NCBI RefSeq assembly: GCF_001750165.1
Contig: NZ_CP015411.1
Location: 2,756,001-2,820,000, forward strand
Source of the DNA: Pseudoalteromonas luteoviolacea
Lineage (GTDB): Bacteria; Pseudomonadota; Gammaproteobacteria; Enterobacterales; Alteromonadaceae
DNA length: 64,000 nt
Reading direction: 5' to 3'
Below the pieces are notes generated by a model that saw nothing but the letters and a program-made list of their open reading frames with translations, was not told the DNA's origin and ran no database searches. This document shows, in pieces, positions 62,977 through 64,000 of this stretch (position 1 is its first letter; the number at the start of each line of letters is the position of its first letter). Made by a program: the position numbers and the translations under genes.

Positions 62977-63783
62977 TTAATATTGCATTCTCGCCAATCG
63001 GCGCAGATATTTTTGCTGTGCCGCATCTACTTTAATCGCGTTTTTTACCCATGTATCAGCAACATTATTAAGCTGATTCAATGCATTGATATTTTTTTGA
63101 TATCGATACTTTTGCAGCATTGAATGTCCTATACCACAAGCTTGGGCTTTTCCTACTAGACTTCTTACAACCTTTTCTCCTTCCCCGGGATTGGCTAACA
63201 CATCCACAAGACCCAATTCATAAAGCTCAGAGGCACTAAACCGTCGATTTGAATACATCACTTCCATTAAGACACTACGGGACGATTTGTGCTGTAATTT
63301 GCCGACCAAAATATGTTCTAAGCCGTGGTTAAACATGGTTGCGGGGTATAGAAATTCGGCCTGCTCCTCTGCCACAACACAATCAGCACACAACGCAACT
63401 TCCATACCAGTGCCATATGCTCGACCTTGAATCAACGCAATGCTGGTTAAGTTATGTTTTGCGCCGTGCAAAATGCGCTGCAATAGTGTCATATAGATGA
63501 ACGCATATTCTTTAAGCCAAACATCATCTTGCTCCAACATACAAGTCACGAAGCTACCTAAATCTCCTCCAAGACTAAATACACCTGACTTGTCACTGCT
63601 GAGTACTTTGATTACACGATTTTGCGTATCAGGGTCTGGTAAAAAGAAATAACTGAGCTGTTTTAATAGTGATTTTGTAAAATAAGGCGCCTTATTCAGC
63701 TGCATTGTGGCCCAATGCAAAGAACCGGCTCGCATAACTGACAAAGGTTCACTGGTAAATACGGGGTTTGCTCTCACTTGCAC
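62977..63783 (-). CDS. RpfF-like crotonase (enoyl-CoA hydratase/isomerase family)
   Basis: 268 residues from GTG (AAAGGG upstream). Crotonase fold: oxyanion-hole loop FSLGGDLGSF, IALIQGRAYGTGMEVALCADCVVAEEQAEFLYP. The glutamate in GTGMEVAL aligns with the first catalytic Glu (E141) of RpfF, the synthase for diffusible signal factor (DSF), but the second (E161, in a P-E-V segment) is replaced: here the segment reads YPATMF. So the fold and the first catalytic residue are RpfF-like, while the second is not, and a DSF role is uncertain. No rpf neighbours are visible. Confidence 0.65.
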   Translation of the reverse strand: MQVRANPVFTSEPLSVMRAGSLHWATMQLNKAPYFTKSLLKQLSYFFLPDPDTQNRVIKVLSSDKSGVFSLGGDLGSFVTCMLEQDDVWLKEYAFIYMTLLQRILHGAKHNLTSIALIQGRAYGTGMEVALCADCVVAEEQAEFLYPATMFNHGLEHILVGKLQHKSSRSVLMEVMYSNRRFSASELYELGLVDVLANPGEGEKVVRSLVGKAQACGIGHSMLQKYRYQKNINALNQLNNVADTWVKNAIKVDAAQQKYLRRLARMQY

Positions 63784-63924
63784 GAATTTTTACCCTTTCA
63801 AATTAGATCAATGACCCGACGTATCATCATGAAATTTGTGAACGATTCGTTAAGATAAGCTCAAACAAGTCGACATCCAGTCGTCGAGCTTCTACTTTTA
63901 AAGAAAACAAACGGAAACTTAGAA

Positions 63925-64000
63925 TGAAATTACGGCAATTGAGTTTCTTTCTTCTTTCAAGTGCTTGTTTCGCTGATACGCAGATCGCTCAAGTTATTCT
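63925..64000 (+). CDS. Exported protein, N-terminal fragment
   Basis: Only 25 codons before the window edge. MKLRQLSFFLLSSACFADTQ is a signal peptide with likely cleavage after CFA, with GAAACTTAGA ahead; a lipobox reading (SSAC) is weaker. Nothing more can be said of its function. Confidence 0.6.

Overview
The window reads as chromosome of a marine gammaproteobacterium of the Alteromonadales, most likely Pseudoalteromonas. This rests on its moderate to low GC, on familiar gene orders (proQ-prc; yccA next to tus genes; seqA-pgm facing ybfF, ybfE, fldA and fur), and on an accessory contractile-tail locus of the kind called MAC (metamorphosis-associated contractile structure) in P. luteoviolacea. 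The genus call is an inference from gene content; no rRNA is present to confirm it.

Left part (1-13.7 kb): a four-gene minus-strand run (msrC, an unknown small gene, proQ, and prc cut by the window edge); a small membrane protein; four tandem near-identical tRNA-Ser(UGA) genes behind one strong promoter; yccA followed by tusD-tusC-tusB-tusE for tRNA 2-thiouridine sulfur relay; a lipoprotein with a Fur-box-like site upstream; a small secreted protein; a large hybrid histidine kinase; and a TonB-dependent receptor. Middle part (13.7-37.6 kb): an uncommon three-gene operon (alpha/beta hydrolase, acetoacetate-decarboxylase-like protein, FAD oxidoreductase); a periplasmic solute-binding-like protein; ttcA; a bkd branched-chain 2-oxoacid dehydrogenase operon preceded by a perfect palindrome resembling a LiuR operator; astE; seqA-pgm; ybfF, a DUF2788 gene, ybfE, fldA, fur; an intact IS481-family element; a protein kinase; glnS; a secreted tectonin-like propeller protein; and two small exported or membrane proteins.

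Right part (37.6-60.4 kb, minus strand): a complete-looking structural operon for an extracellular contractile injection system (eCIS). Reading in transcription order: sheath, two tube proteins, a small DUF5908-like protein, a LysM-ended tube-baseplate adaptor, a VgrG/gp5-gp27-type spike, gp25, two large baseplate wedge proteins, a giant 1671-residue repetitive fibre with a right-handed beta-helix tip, a tape-measure protein, two unknown proteins and a pesticin/T4-lysozyme-like muramidase. The order is collinear with Afp/PVC genes 2 to 14, but the slot of the fibre holds an unrelated giant protein and neither the AAA+ ATPase nor the DUF4255 cap protein that usually follow is in the window. A structured leader RNA precedes the sheath gene, and hairpins separate sheath, tube 1 and tube 2, which suggests RNA-level control of subunit ratios.

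The right edge holds an unknown small protein divergent from an SGNH hydrolase, then an RpfF-like crotonase and the start of a further exported protein. The most interesting object is the eCIS operon, above all its giant fibre, its missing ATPase and cap, and its leader RNA.
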